64,000 bases of DNA. Source: Nepenthes gracilis. Taxonomy: Eukaryota; Streptophyta; Magnoliopsida; Caryophyllales; Nepenthaceae. The notes under the pieces are model-generated. The model was not told where the DNA came from, searched no databases, and worked only from the letters and a program-made list of their open reading frames with translations. This document shows positions 42,797 through 55,545 of the stretch, one piece after another. Numbering within the stretch: position 1 is the first letter of the stretch; each line of letters begins with the position of its first letter. The position numbers and the translations under genes are program-made. The stretch is taken from contig BSYO01000035.1 in assembly GCA_033239525.1 (NCBI GenBank), positions 9,800,627 through 9,864,626 on the forward strand, written 5' to 3'.

Positions 42797-45748
42797 TGTG
42801 AGATTCAAAATCAAAATGCTCAAATTGGAATTTAAAAAGTTAACCAACCTTCATATGGTTTCCAAGAAGGTTGACCAAAATAAACTTTAAGATGACCGGC
42901 CATATAGAATGTTGATCGGCTTTAAGTAAAAGTTGACTGGCAAGGAGTGAAACGTTGGCAAGAAAATGGCTTAGTAAGGAGAAGTTGGCCTGAATAAACT
43001 AATGGCAACTAAAGACAAAAGCAAACTTTATTATTTAGTTAAAATCCAACTAGGCCTCCACCAAATGAGGTAGGTAAACTACCTCATTACACTCTGATGA
43101 GAAGTACTGAGGTAAGTAAACTAACCTAGCTACTTTCATCTAATCACTAAAGACAAGTACCAAGTAGGTAACTTATCTCCACGTTCCCCACCTACTCCCT
43201 CCTCTGTATATACAGAGCTCAGGTTGAGGGATGAGTGTGAGTTTCTGGCACGAATGAAAAATAAGGAGCGAAGAAGGAGGGAAGAACTTTGAAGCAACTA
43301 GAGTGGGCAGTCAGGCAAGCGTACCTCGGACACTACTCTTTAAATTCTGTTTTTAAAAAAATATTGCTAAGTGTACCCTAGTTTTAAAAGTTCATGTTTT
43401 AAGAACTCCCGTTTCTAAGTCCAGTTTTAAGAAAAACTGCTAGTGTTTCTCCTTCCGATTTAGAATGCTTACCGTTTTAAAGTTACTGCTTAAGTTGTAT
43501 TTACGGTATGCTGAATTTCATGGTTAGTTCATGTTCTCTGTTCTCTACCTTCTATTTCCTACTTAAACCGAAATTACATAAAACCCGGACTAAAAATGAA
43601 ATCGGCATTGTAAGCATCATTGCATGATAAAATCAAAATCAGCCTGGCCTGCATAATCGAATCGGCTTACCCTTGTGAAAATCAGAATCGGCCTACTTGC
43701 ATTCTAAATCTGAAAAGGATTATCCTTGATAAAATTGAAATCGGCCCCTTTGCATATTAAAATCGAAATCAGTCCCTTGCATGATAAAATTGAAATCGAC
43801 CTTTTGCATGTTTAAAATCGAAATCGGCCTTTGCATATTTAAAATCGAAATCGGCCCCTTTTGCATCGGTCCTGTTTGCATGAAAACAAGATCGGCCTCC
43901 CCTCTTGATGAAAATGAAACCGGCCTCCACTTCATGAAATCACAACCGGTCCCCTTAAGCCTAAAATAAGATTGGCCTTCCCTTAATGTAAAAAGAGGTC
44001 CGGCCTCCACCCTTGGACAAAATCCAAACCGGCCCTCCCTTGAGTGATGAAACAAGTCCGGCCACCTTAAGAATCACAACCGACTTTTGTGTAAGAAGAA
44101 AACAAGACCGGCTCCGTGGTGCACAAACAACTCCGGCCACCTTAAGAATCACAACCGGCTTTTGTGTGAGAAGAAAACAAGATCGACTCCGTGATGCACA
44201 AAAACTCCAGCCACCTTAAGAATCACAACCGGCTTTTATGTGAGAAGGAAATCAAGACCGGCCACCCTTTTTAAATCAAGACCGGACCTCCCTTAAGCAC
44301 TGAATCAAATCCAGCCTTGTGTGAAATGAAATCACAACCAGCCATCCCTTATGATGCAAACAAGACCGGCCCTTAAAGCATGAAACCACAAACCGGCCAT
44401 GTGTGAGATGAAATCACAACCGGCCAACCTTATATCATGAAAATGAAACCTACTCTCTTGATGTAAAAAGAGCTCCGGCCCTTCCTTGATGAAAATCTGA
44501 ACCGGCCACTTTAAGCATGAAATCTAAACCGACTTTTCTTTGTAAGAAAATAAATCCAGCCTCCCTGTGTAAGAAAATGAATCAAGCCTTCCTGTGTGAG
44601 AAAATGAATCCAGCCTTCCTTTGGAAGAAAATGAAACCGGTCTTATGACACGAATTGTAAAGTCCTTCTTACTTGGACAAAAGTGATTTTGAACAGGCCT
44701 TCTTAAGACTCGAACTGTGATATCTGTGCATAATTTTTGAAGGGTAAAATATGATGTTTCTGATACTGAAAATGGCTTTCAGTAAACGATAAGAAAAAAA
44801 ATATTTCTGTTACTCTAGCATGCCTTAGAACGTTATGGTGGTAATCGAGGATAACTCTATCCATGAAGTTATCTGTTGTCCGCCCATCTTTAGGGCGTTA
44901 TAATAGGAGGGTAGCTTCTGTTCCGTTCTGGCTGGCACCCCCTTGGATAGGGGTAGGATCTCGTGAGGTGGGATCATTCTGTTCTGTTATTGCCGTTGAT
45001 TGTGGGGAGATGCACACAATCTATCCTTGATTATTCGCCCCATTTGCTAGTAGGGTCTATTGGTAGGGTCCTTTACTGATAAAAGATGAGTTTTCTACAA
45101 ACTATCAAGTAAGACTAATTTCTACTCTCTGAAACATGAGTACATTGATTGTGATTTTCAAAGACCGTTTCCATTTTCTGATAGTTCTGTATACGTCTAC
45201 ATCCTGTTTCTCTTATAAATCACTTCCTTATAGCATTTTTATCTCCATGTGAAATAGTATCTGTTTTGTTGAATTATGTTCTACATACATATTTTACTAC
45301 GTACCTGCATGTACCTTGCTGGGCCTCGACTCACTATTTTCTGTTTTTCCTATCCAAATGAGACTATAGAATTCATGCCTGACGAGAAGGAGTGACTAAA
45401 GCTCCGTTTAAGAGATTTTAAGGATTCCGAAGCATACTTTTGAAGTTACCACGGAAGAAGCAGCTGATGTAATGATCTAAATAGATGTATTTTTGGAATT
45501 GGATCCTTTGCCTATGTGCGTATGAATGAATTTTATGGGAATGAGTTTGAATGCTGCGACAGGTTATTAGATTCACTTCCGCTACATGTTTTATGGATAA
45601 CGTGTGTGGATCCTAGATGGCATCTGTGATCCTGTATTTGCATATTGTGATGTAGCTAGACCAGCTGTGTGCATGTACTGAGTTACGGTACAGGCTATTT
45701 ATTCCTGTTCTAACTGACAGATTCAAAAAAAATATCCGTTCCGTCACA
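42797..45748 (+). mobile_element. T2 3' LTR
   Basis: 2,952 bp, TGTGAGATTC to CCGTCACA, followed by the duplication ACCTC. It carries the same promoter, donor, array (43600-44700, with 75-bp higher-order units near 44055-44235) and shared block as the 5' LTR. It lacks a short stretch near 44818 that the other LTR has at about 30440-30480. The acceptor AG reads AA. It shows the uninterrupted T3 target. Confidence 0.93.
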
Positions 45749-46427
45749 ACCTCCCTTACTAAACTCTCATGGTGGCACACAGAGTCGGTTCTCTGTTTCC
45801 TCGGCCAAAAGCTGATTATCATGACGAGGAGAAAAGCTCCAAGCTTTCCATCAATCACATGTAAAATTGGTAATTTCATGGTATAAATCTATAAATTATT
45901 ATGCTCCAATTTAATTTTCATTTAGGATAGTCTCTCGGAAACCTCCCATTCCCACCGTCCAGAGCCAAGGCTCTGTTTTTCCCTTTTTGCCAACAATACC
46001 TTCGATTTTTCACAATCACGGTGGAAAATAGGAACGGTAGCATCAATGATGGAAAAAGGTAATCTACATACCAAATAATAGGATTTGGTGACTCTTTTCA
46101 TCGCCAGGTCACCGAATCCGTCTAGAATCCGAAAATAGAGCACAGCGCTCTGTTTCCATGTCCGTGCAAGGATCTAAAAGATCTAAGGATTATAGGTATA
46201 AAATCAACACTTTCGGTCTCCATTAGACAACTACCGAGTTTCCCGTTCCTTATCCAGCCCCAAGGTCGGCCGATTGCTCACATAGTCATGGCTCTACGTT
46301 CGGTTGTCCAATATGCAACCTTTGGCTTCCACCGATTTCACCCTCAAATCCGAACACAAAATCAAAGATAAACATGAAGGAAGAGTTTATTTGCAATGAG
46401 GAAGTTTGACTGGTAAAATGGAGGATT

Positions 46428-46535
46428 ACTTGCCTCAATTTAGTGATTGGCAGCGGCAGCTTCTTTCGGCTTTGTACGTTCTCCATCTCCCCGATTCGTC
46501 CTCTCCCTTCTCTAACCCTAATGCTGCTTTAAATA
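46428..46535 (-). promoter_or_regulatory. S1 promoter, leader and GC donor-like site
   Basis: A weak TATTTAAA (46535-46528) starts a leader of about 95 nt ending TTGAG|GCAAGT (46433-46428). An ATG (MENVQSRKKLPLP) lies within the leader just before the donor, unlike in T1. Confidence 0.5.
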
Positions 46536-46746
46536 ATGAGAAGGCCGGTTAGGATTTCTTCCAAAACCTTCCTCCTTCGCTGCTGCCATACACGCGCCTT
46601 CCTTCTTCCCTCTTTCCTTCTTCTTTCTTCTCTCTTTCCTCTCCTTCCTTTTCCTTCTCTTTCCTTTCCTCTCTTTTCCTTTTTCTTTTCTTTCTTTCTT
46701 TTTTTTCCTTTTTCTTTCCTTCTTTTTCTTTTTCTTTCCTTCGTTT

Positions 46747-46749
46747 GAA

Positions 46750-46790
<41 letters not shown>
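46747..46790. repeat. ATT trinucleotide microsatellite
   Basis: About 14 uninterrupted ATT units inside S1, next to a long pyrimidine run (46600-46740). Confidence 0.95.
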
Positions 46791-48244
46791 ACATATTATT
46801 TTTATTATATATTTTTTCATATATTTATTCAATTATCAATTAATTATTTATCTAATTATAATAACACTTAAAATTTTTAATATTAATTTCTAATATTTTG
46901 ACCTCTCAAATTTAATTTAAGAATTATCTTTTAAAAATTTCTAATATACTAATATTCATATAATTTAAATATTTCATAGTCTACTTGATTAATTAAACCT
47001 ATAATTAAATTAATTTAATTAAGTACATTAATTATTCTAACTAAATTTAAGAGTCAAAACACTCAAACTCAAATTATTAATTCAAATTAATAACTTGAAT
47101 ATCTAAGCCTAATCATAATATTTAATACCCAAAATAATTACTTAGATAATCAAATAATTATCAAAATTAATTAAATAATATATTTTCATAAAATTATAAA
47201 CATAAAAAGATTCAAGATATTACATGTATAATCAGGTTTTGACTTAATTAAATTATAAAGAGTCATCTTAATGGCCAAGAAATTATCTAAGGACAAGAAT
47301 AGTTGACCAGCAAGAAAATAGGAAGAATTGAGTCAACGCATGTTGACCGGATGATATGATATAATACCCAACTAAAAGAGAGATTAAGAAATATTGAAGG
47401 CAAATAAAAGAAACAGGTCAACACGTTGACTAATTAATTGTACAATTTGCCCGATATGCTTATAAATGGAAAAGAACCAGAAGGCATCCTTAAGGTAAAC
47501 TGTCTGGTTGTCAAAATACTGAGTCAATATGTTGACCGACCGTTATGCATATAACCGGCTAATCAGGATTTTTGCCTAGTATGTTTGTAAATGAAAATGA
47601 CCGATATGCATCTTTTGCTAAAATATTCGGTCAACTGTTGACTAGATACGGTGACTAAAAGGACGGTTTGCACCAATAACCGAAATGGGTACTTTGGGGC
47701 AGAATGATGTATTTTTTCGGTATGGGTACAAAAATGTTGGAATGAAGCAAATTAACGAAATAAATAAAAATGCCCAGAATGCTTAAATACCGGGTATGCT
47801 AAAGATAAAAATGTTCGGTGTTCAAAATGCTTAAATGCCCGAAATGATGTAAATTTTCGGTATAAATCGGAATGAATTAAATAACCGGTTTGCATGAGTT
47901 TTGCTGGAATGACAAATTGTCGGTTTGCACAGATTTTGCCAATATAGCAAAATTGCTAGTTTACATGAATTTTACAAGTACGGGCAATTAACCGGAATGG
48001 GTAAAATTACGGGTTTATACCTTGAGAAAAGTCACGGTTTCAAATACCGGTGTGCTTTTTGAGGAGAAATGTCTGGTTGCCAAAATATCTGATCAATGCC
48101 CTCTTGACCGGCAGACCGTGATGAAGAAATCTAGATAGCGCCTTGACGATCAAATAGGCAGGGTACAGGGAAAAATTGATCCGATCAACGGAAGGTTGAC
48201 CGGTTAAAATAGGCTAAGTACTACTAAAGAAAATAATGAGGAGG

Positions 48245-48600
48245 GATTTTCTGCGGAGACGAATTAGGTGAGTATCTGGAGATGATTTCCAGAGAGAATT
48301 GAGTAAGTTTTCGAAAACAAATTAGGTAAGTTTCCAAAGATGAATTCCAGAGAAAAATTGGGTAAGTTTTCGGAGACGATTTTCGAAGAGAATTGAGTGA
48401 ATTTTCGAAGACGAATTAAATGAGTTTTGGAGACAATTTTCGGAGTGAATTTAGTAAGTTTTCGGAGACGAATTGCGTAAATTTTCGGAGACGATTTTCG
48501 AAGAAGAATTGAGTAACTTTTCGGATACAATTTCAAAGAGAATTAAGTTTTTGGAGATGAATTGGGTGCGTTTCTTAAGATGATTTTCGGGGAGGATTTT
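48245..48600 (+). repeat. Degenerate array of about 21-bp words in T4 LTR U3
   Basis: Repeated 'gagtaagttttcggagacga' and 'attttcgaagagaa' words, about fifteen units. Unlike the arrays of the other LTRs it lies upstream of the TATA box, so it is not in the transcribed leader. Confidence 0.75.
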
Positions 48601-48872
48601 CTTAGAGGATGAGCAGAATAGATTGACAACCGAAGTAGGATAATAAATGAATTGACTAAGTATGAGAGTTAACCGAACTGACTTACTAGCCAAAAATTGA
48701 TTTAAGGTCAGAGTGGTCGAAACAGAGTGGACGAACTGCTTCTACCTGCTCCCACCTGCTCCCACCTGCTTGAATAGTCTCGAATGATCTGAAATTCTTC
48801 AGAAGAAAAAATAAGAGAAAAATATTAGTAGTAGGCAATTTATCCCACCTACTCTTACCAACCCCCACTGCC

Positions 48873-48988
48873 TATAAATACTGGATGTAGGGGTTAAGGA
48901 ATGGGAGCTTTAAAGAACATAAGAGAAAAGGTTGCGTAAAAGAAGATAGAGAAAAGGAGAAAGAACTCAAGGTCAGATCGGGTAAGGA
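48873..48988 (+). promoter_or_regulatory. T4 LTR TATA box, leader and GT donor-like site
   Basis: TATAAATA at 48873-48880, a purine-rich leader, then CGG|GTAAGG at 48983-48988. The nearest acceptor-like CAG with an upstream CTAAT is at about 49187, so any intron would be short. This family departs from the GC pattern. Confidence 0.45.
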
Positions 48989-49923
48989 ATTAGCAGAAGA
49001 GGCAGACGAACAAGAACTTTTACCGGATGAGAAAGAATAGATCAGGATGAACTAACCAGAGGAAAGGTTGATCCGAACATTGCAGTGGTTAAAAACCAAT
49101 CTTGATGTAATTTCTTTTTGAGTATTCTAGAAAACTTATAAAGTGACTCCACTATATGAACTAATGGGTATTAATGTGCTTCCGCAGAATTATTTTCGGG
49201 TTAAGAAATTTGTGGTACCTAGTGGCATCTCAATTTGTTTTTTTTGGTTTCATGTGTTTGGCCCACCGGATGACCAGTCTTATGCGATTCTGTGCACGCG
49301 AAAGTAAAATAAAAGAAATTTTTTATGTCCACCCATATATATATATATATATATGTACCTTTTGGCCATATATATTTTAATATGATATAAATACGATAAT
49401 TTGACGAATGTCATAAGAAGGGAATATGGCGATTTGTCACAATAAGCCTCAAATAACCTCCGTTGAAGTTCATACTTAAGGGTGATGGACCGAAACTATA
49501 TTGGGATATCCCACACGTCCATCCAAAAAATAAAAGACAAATAAGTAATGAGACAAATATAAATAATTATATATAATATAAACATGATAGCATACGTAGG
49601 ATCCCAAATGACCGGATTGCTTAAGCTGGCCCCAACTTGGCCGGCCAAGGTTCTCGGTTGGCCTTAACTCGGTCGGTCGGCTGCTAGGAAAGAGCCTTTA
49701 ACACATGAAATGCCACTAAGAACAAAAATTACTCAATCATAAAATTCTACGAAAGTAGACAATTTTTTATTAATTTATACAGCAAAAATCATAATACAAA
49801 GTCTCCAAAATGACCAAAATGCATCAAGTTGATCAAAACTACTGCATGACTCCAGATCCATCCTCCTGCCTAGCTAGACTGTTTGACTCTATTCTCTCTC
49901 ATCCATAAGAAATTCTTACTCAT

Positions 49924-50764
49924 CTGAAGGTAAGAAGAAAAAGTAACAAGTGAGCAGATTGCTTAGCAAGATACAAATAAACAAATGTAGACATACTTAT
50001 TACATCAAAATGAAATTAAAAAAAAAAAACAAAAATGAGAGCACCGGCATGCAGGAGTATAAAGCATGAATCCAATACATTTTCATGAGATCTGATTTCC
50101 AAATGAGTTCTAAATTCAAAATCAACTTTTTGTTCAAAACACTTGTTACATTTTAGGCCTGCAGCTAATTGGCCATCATATCGAAACTGACTACATTTAA
50201 GACCTTCAACTACTTGGCCATCTTATCAAAATTGGCTACATTTAAGGCCTATAGTTCCTCGGCTGTCATATCAAAATTGGCTACATTTAATGCCTACAGT
50301 TACTCAACCATCATATTAAAACTGGCTACATTTAAGGTTTGCAGCTACTCGATTGTCATACCTTGAGCTTCAAAAAATCTGAAATCTTTAAAGAGCAATC
50401 TTACTTTTACAAATGGTGAATAAGCATGCAATCGGATGAAGTCTTTAAATAACAAACTGATATTCGTTGACAATAATTAAACATGCAACATGACTTTTCC
50501 CATTTAGCAAAGCTTTGAACTTTACTAGATCTTATAGAAATGTCGAACTCAAATACCAGGAGGAATACTAACAAAATTCCAAACGAAAACCATGATTAAA
50601 TCCCAACATATAAAACGTAATATATGCACTGAGCATGAATCATGAGAAAACAATCATCATTGCATGCATTACGTATAAATATAGCGAAGAAGTGTATTAG
50701 AACAATAATACCCAAAGGATTCAGATAAGAATTAGCAACAGCCAGGGGAATAGAGTACACTCGC
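49924..50764 (-). other. Candidate GC-AG intron in T5 LTR
   Basis: Donor TAG|GCGAGT. Branch-like CTCAC has its A 27 nt before the acceptor. The pyrimidine-rich 'ttcttcttaccttcag' is the clearest acceptor in the window. Length 841 nt; it contains the 45-bp array. Confidence 0.5.
50165..50365 (-). repeat. 45-bp tandem array in T5 LTR
   Basis: Four to five units built on 'ggctacatttaaggcc' and 'catcatatcaaaatt', each differing at several positions. Confidence 0.85.
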
Positions 50765-51636
50765 CTAAAATTCTGATTTATGAACTTCCCTTACTTAGAT
50801 CTAGTCGGAAACTCTTCCCCTCCTGCTCCTTCGTGCTTCTCTCACAACTTGCCCAACCCCTTTCCTAATTCCCAAAGTTCAGTATTTATAGACTAGAGGG
50901 TTGGTGGGAGTAGGTGGGGGTAAGTTACCTACTTGGTACTTTTTTTCTTTTCTCGTTTCTCCTTCTAGAAGGTCAATAGAGTATGTGAAAACAAGTAACC
51001 TACTCTGATTTGGCCGATTGGACTTTAATCAAACCGGTAGGCAAACCAATCCAGTTACTATCTTTGTAAGTCCTCAATCTCTATCATAAATCCTCGGTTG
51101 TTACTATTTATTTATAATCCGTGATTTTTGGGCATTTCGGTTATTTCTCTAAATTTCGGTCAACAACTATAAATCCGGACATCTTAACAATTCAGTCTGG
51201 TTAGCTCTCCATTTCTAGACAGCTCCATAAATTTTGAACAGCTTAACAATTTTTCGACAGCTCCACAAATTTCGGACAACTTAACATTTTTGGATAGCTC
51301 CACAAATTCCAGGCAACTAAATAAATCAGTCCAGTTAAATTCTTCAAATTCCAGAAAACTTATCTAATCTGGCCGGCCATCCTAACCGGCCATCTATTTC
51401 TTCAGTTTTTTGTCATTAAAGCTGATCAACTATATGCCAAATCCGGTCAACTTTTCTAGTCCGGTCATTACCTTAACCGTTCTGGCTATTTTAATCGATC
51501 AACTTGTGACCGACCAACTTGTTTAACCGATCAACCTTCCTATCCGGTCAACGTTCTTAATCTAGTCAGGTTGCTACATTGGCCGAATTCTCCATTAGGT
51601 CGTGAGAGACTAAGTCCCAAGAATTCGATCCTTACA

Positions 51637-51653
51637 ATTCTCCCCCATTTATA
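51637..51653 (-). other. T5 polypurine tract
   Basis: On the minus strand 'tataaatgggggagaat' directly before the LTR start TGTAAGGATC, after 'ttttgaggacaaaatttt'. Confidence 0.85.
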
Positions 51654-51790
51654 AAATTTTGTCCTCAAAATTTTATGAACCTCAAAATTCAACAATCGGG
51701 GAAAACTTTTTTCAGATTCTATCTTCATGTTCCTATGCCACATCCTTGATCTCGTGACTTATCCTAAAAAGGCCTTATCCAAATGAATCG
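51654..51790 (-). pseudogene. T5 integrase chromodomain tail relic
   Basis: The minus-strand frame near 51770-51685 reads SHEIKDVA, a stop, EHEDRI, a stop, then KKFSPIVEF, which matches the chromodomain tail seen in T4 and T1, with a stop at the usual tryptophan. Farther right similarity fades quickly. Confidence 0.6.
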
Positions 51791-54700
51791 TCCAAATTTC
51801 CAGCATCTCATGTTTTCCTATCCAAGCTTGGTTAGAACTTTATCATAAGATAAGTTTGTAGGCTCTCACAACGTTATCCTGATCACAAACCTATTTCCTC
51901 AATTACAATAATCCGCTCAATTTCAAAGGTAGGCCCAATTATTGACAACCTCTCTTAGCTCAAAACTTTAAACGAACCAATAGGCTCTCACCTCAATATT
52001 TTCGTTGCTTTACCTCCTTTTTCAACCCGAAATAGGTAGTACTACCTATATTACTCGATAGATGGGGTCAAAAGTTATCTCACGGCTCTTAGATCCATTT
52101 TTTTATTTTCATTGTACTATTCTAAGGTATGCCAAAGAATTTTTTCTGCTACGATACACGGATAGGATAATACTTGAGTTTTTACTTTAATATCTTTGGC
52201 ATGTCAGAAAATATTACCTGTTGAGATAATTTCTTAGTCTATTTAGAAAAATTGCTACTAATGACCCTAACAAATAATGGACAATCATGTCATTTAAAAG
52301 AAAAAAATGACCATATATCATTATATGCGATAATTTTAATACAAAATTTATACTAAAGCTGAAATTGTCCTTACACTTTTTATGATAATGGCAAACCCTA
52401 TCCTATAAAATAAAGCCATCAAAATGCTCATTAAAGAAAATTTGTAAATAAAAATATTTATTATAATATGAAGAAATTCAGGATCATATTAGTTGAACAA
52501 TTATAAGTTGGTATATGACAAGAAGCATCCTAAGTATAAATAAGACATGCTTTTGTATAAATAAATAGAATTGGTAGTGAAATATTGAATTCTAATTTTG
52601 ATTCAAACTTTGGCAAAAATTTCACAATTGAATTTAACTTCACTGTAGTATGCCTATGGTAGAATCTAAATAGGTTAAAAGAGAAGATAAAATTTTACTT
52701 TTAATCATAGAAAATTCATAGCAATGTCGAGTAAATAAAATGATTGAATTTTTTAGATACTATATTGCAAGATTTTTAAGTATCTTAGCAATTAATTACT
52801 TTAACAATATTTACTAAACTTATAATATGTACTGTGAGTAGAAAGATTACAGCTCCATAAGAATAATGGAGATAAGAAAAAGAAACAAATTAGATTCTGA
52901 AAATTAGAGTTTTTGATGGGTGTGTCTCTCAAATATAAGATAAGTTTTTTCTTAACTAAATGCCTTCCTTTATATTATAAAATATTATAATACAGAATGT
53001 TATATGTCGCATACAAAAAAATATATTAATAATAGTAGCAATAAGGTGATAACAAATTTGAACAAGCCTTATTAAAAGAATAGTTTAGTGCAAAAAATTA
53101 GTATAATGAGATATTTAAAAATGTTAAATATATACAATTTTAGAAGTATGATGTATTAAAATATGATACATTCTGCAAATCTTTATTTAGTGCAACAAAT
53201 GTCAAATCGGGCACTTTAAATTTCTAACTCAAATTCTACTCACTACAAACCAAAATAGGATGTTAAAGAAATAACACTTATTTATTAATTTATCATCTAA
53301 TAATTAAATTAGAATTGAATTAGTCAAACTAAAAGACAAATAAGGAAATAAAGCAAAATGGTTTTTGAGGATATGTTTCTACTTTGAGGTAGTTTTATAA
53401 GGAATCGATTATTTAGAGGATAAGCTTCTAATATTTAATTCTAGCTTGAATCTTCCAAATTTTTTACTAAACAATTTTTGAAGAGATTGTGAAGAATTTA
53501 ATTATTCTAAGTGCTATATTTGGATAAAAATTCTTGAACACTTAATGTCACCATTCATAAGCCTATTTTGTACTCTTTTTTATTAGATGGAGCTTGACTA
53601 GAGTTTAATTGATCTAGTCATTGAATGGCCAACTTGGAGAGATAGTCATAAACCTTTGAACTCTTATTTTGTTTACTAGTGTGCAAAATATAGGTTGTAA
53701 TTTTTAATAGCTCAACAAAAATCTTTCAAATTAACTTTAAATTCACGATATATATTACTAATGTTAATATAGCAATTGACTAATATCAAATTATACAGAT
53801 AAAACATTCAAATAAATAATTAGCTGATTGGCATAATTCAAAATAAGCTTTAAATTAGCTTTTCAACTAGAAGTTGAAAAAATAAATATCCTCACTCTCA
53901 TATTTAAAATAAAATAATATAAATGAGGTGATCTCAAATATATTTTTACAAGAAAAATACTACCCATTATATTATAGGAGCTGGTTATGCCTAAAATTAT
54001 TACATTATTTGAATTTAAAAATTTATATTTAATACATAATGAATAACTCTTTTAAAGATAGAAAATATTATTAAAAGAAAATTTAGTATTTTATCTATTA
54101 CTAGAAATATTATACTTATTACCTTCTTAATTAGGAAAAAGGTTATTCTTACTCAATTCTTTTAGATATTTATTACGATAGAGAAGATATAAGATAAATT
54201 ATTTAAATAATGTATTGACCATAGATACTATAAAAACCTTATTGTCTGTTGAATATAAGCTTTTCGTTGGCTAAAGAACCGTAGGGCTAGTTTCCAACTC
54301 CTATCTCACCCCTATAATGGAGCTATTGGACCTAAGTGTTCAATTGTCGATAGTAAGGATACAAATAATTCTTATTCCTTAAACAATCCATCCACGCCTA
54401 CTACTGACTAGCAAAGAATTTCTTCTAGTCTATTCTAATCTTAAGATCCCAAATAAAAAACATTGTGGGTGTGGAGCAAATATTACAATATAACAAGTTG
54501 CCCAGTATCTACTCGAATATTTTACAGATCTTAACCAAGATTTAGAATTTCATTGGATAAAAGACTCCATATTTGCCTAAAGGCTAAGGATTTAAGATGA
54601 CCTAACAAATTTCCTACTCTTATTACACACTCTCTCTGAAATTTATGGATGATAATGAAATATAAAAATTTATGAGTCTTCGATTTTGAGTCATCATATG

Positions 54701-55272
54701 AATTATGGAGTCATTTAATCTCGCATTGGTAGGTTAAACTAAAGCAAGTCTGATTTTCGTCCCAAGAAATCTGGATCCTGCACACTATAAAGAACAAACG
54801 ATAGGTCAGAGGATGGTGGGACCCATTCTCTAATATATCTTTTGACATTTAAGTTAAAAATCTTTCTTTGACGGAGAAAAAGATGGAGGAATGTAAAATA
54901 TATGGATGCAAGCGTGATAGGGGATTAAATGTATTGTAGAGGATTTAACTTCGAGAAATATATTCAACAAAGAGCGGCTTTTGGAAGTTAGGAAGTGCGA
55001 CTTTATATTGGTCGCACTCGTACATAGACTAGCTTTGCAGGTTCTCAGTGTGTGCGAACACTTGAAAGTCAAGAGTACGCTCAAAATGCAAGGATTATTG
55101 GATTGCTCGATCAGGAATTCGTGAGTTGATCCCCCTCCTTATAGAGGAGGTGGTATATTTATAAAGTAAGTGCCGGTTTAACCATCTTTGGACCTTATGG
55201 CTGGTGACAGTTGTTTATATTGATCTATTGAGCTATGTTAGCGATCGCAGTGAGCTATTATGGTAGGCCTTG
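51791..55272. other. AT-rich stretch without a recognised gene
   Basis: The first few hundred bases may be further T5 remains. The rest is AT-rich with no open frame of note. From about 54840 to 55200 the sequence becomes less AT-rich and includes a small palindrome (cctccttatagaggagg, near 55135), which hints at an unclassified LTR. I cannot assign it. Confidence 0.45.
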
Positions 55273-55406
55273 TGGTACGTTTAGTTGTTATAATTGAATA
55301 AAATAAAATAGTTATTCCAAGGGAATAGAATATGATGAAAATAGAGTTGGAATTGTTATTCCCATATTTGATTGTTAAAATAGAATAATGTAAAAATTAG
55401 TATTTC

Positions 55407-55420
55407 TTTTTGGTAAGTAG
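55407..55420 (-). mobile_element. 14-bp LINE insertion with target duplication
   Basis: tttttggtaagtag sits between two exact copies of aaattagtatttc (55394-55406 and 55421-55433). The insert equals the reversed 3' terminus of the LINE family here (T run, GGTAAGTA). It is best read as a LINE insertion that stopped after about nine bases of cDNA. Confidence 0.75.
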
Positions 55421-55469
55421 AAATTAGTATTTCATTATTTGATTTAAAGAATAGTATGAGGAATAAGAT

Positions 55470-55545
55470 AATAATAATAATACATAATAACAACAACAAC
55501 AATAATAATAATAATAATAACAATAACAACAATAATAATAAATGA
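55470..55545. repeat. AAC/AAT compound microsatellite
   Basis: Interspersed AAC and AAT trinucleotides inside the MITE-like element. Confidence 0.92.

Larger units (their letters stand above)
28432..45748 (+). mobile_element. T2: Ty3/gypsy element, gag only, split by T3
   Basis: Plus-strand element with LTRs of about 2.95 kb, primer-site-like sequence, a gag relic and a PPT, flanked by a perfect 5-bp duplication ACCTC (28427-28431 and 45749-45753). It inserted into solo LTR S1. The internal region is only about 3.0 kb and has no recognisable protease, RT or integrase, so T2 is non-autonomous as well as decayed. T3 is inserted in its left LTR. LTRs and gag are related to T1, both sharing the middle LTR block and the MLERVTHVVE-like gag start region. 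Confidence 0.92.
45754..47224 (-). mobile_element. Solo LTR S1, second part
   Basis: Resumes after T2. Read on the minus strand from 47224 (TGTAATATCTTG...) it has an AT-rich U3, an ATT microsatellite (46747-46790), a TC/GA-rich block, a weak TTTAAA box near 46530, a leader, and GAG|GCAAGT (46433-46428). Counting across T2, the candidate intron to 26938 is about 2.17 kb. Confidence 0.88.
47230..49441 (+). mobile_element. T4 3' LTR, second part
   Basis: Continues from 26621 after S1 and ends TTTGTCACA at 49441 or just before 49435, where the T5 LTR begins; the two borders overlap by seven bases. The U3 (47240-48860) is rich in repeated 'ccggtttgcatga' and 'ttttcggagacgatt' words. A TATA box lies at 48873 and a GT donor-like site near 48983. 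Confidence 0.8.
49435..51636 (-). mobile_element. T5 3' LTR
   Basis: 2,202-bp minus-strand LTR with plus-strand borders TGTCACAATAAG and ATCCTTACA, directly followed by a reversed PPT. In its own direction: TATAAATA (50890-50883), a leader, TAG|GCGAGT (50764-50759), a 45-bp array, CTCAC (49954-49950), and TTCAG|ATGAG (AG 49925-49924). It joins the T4 LTR end without visible filler. Confidence 0.85.

Noticed and set aside
49174..49380. 68-codon plus-strand open frame near the end of the T4 LTR
   Set aside because: Falls inside the LTR, ends in a TA microsatellite and has no counterpart in other LTRs.
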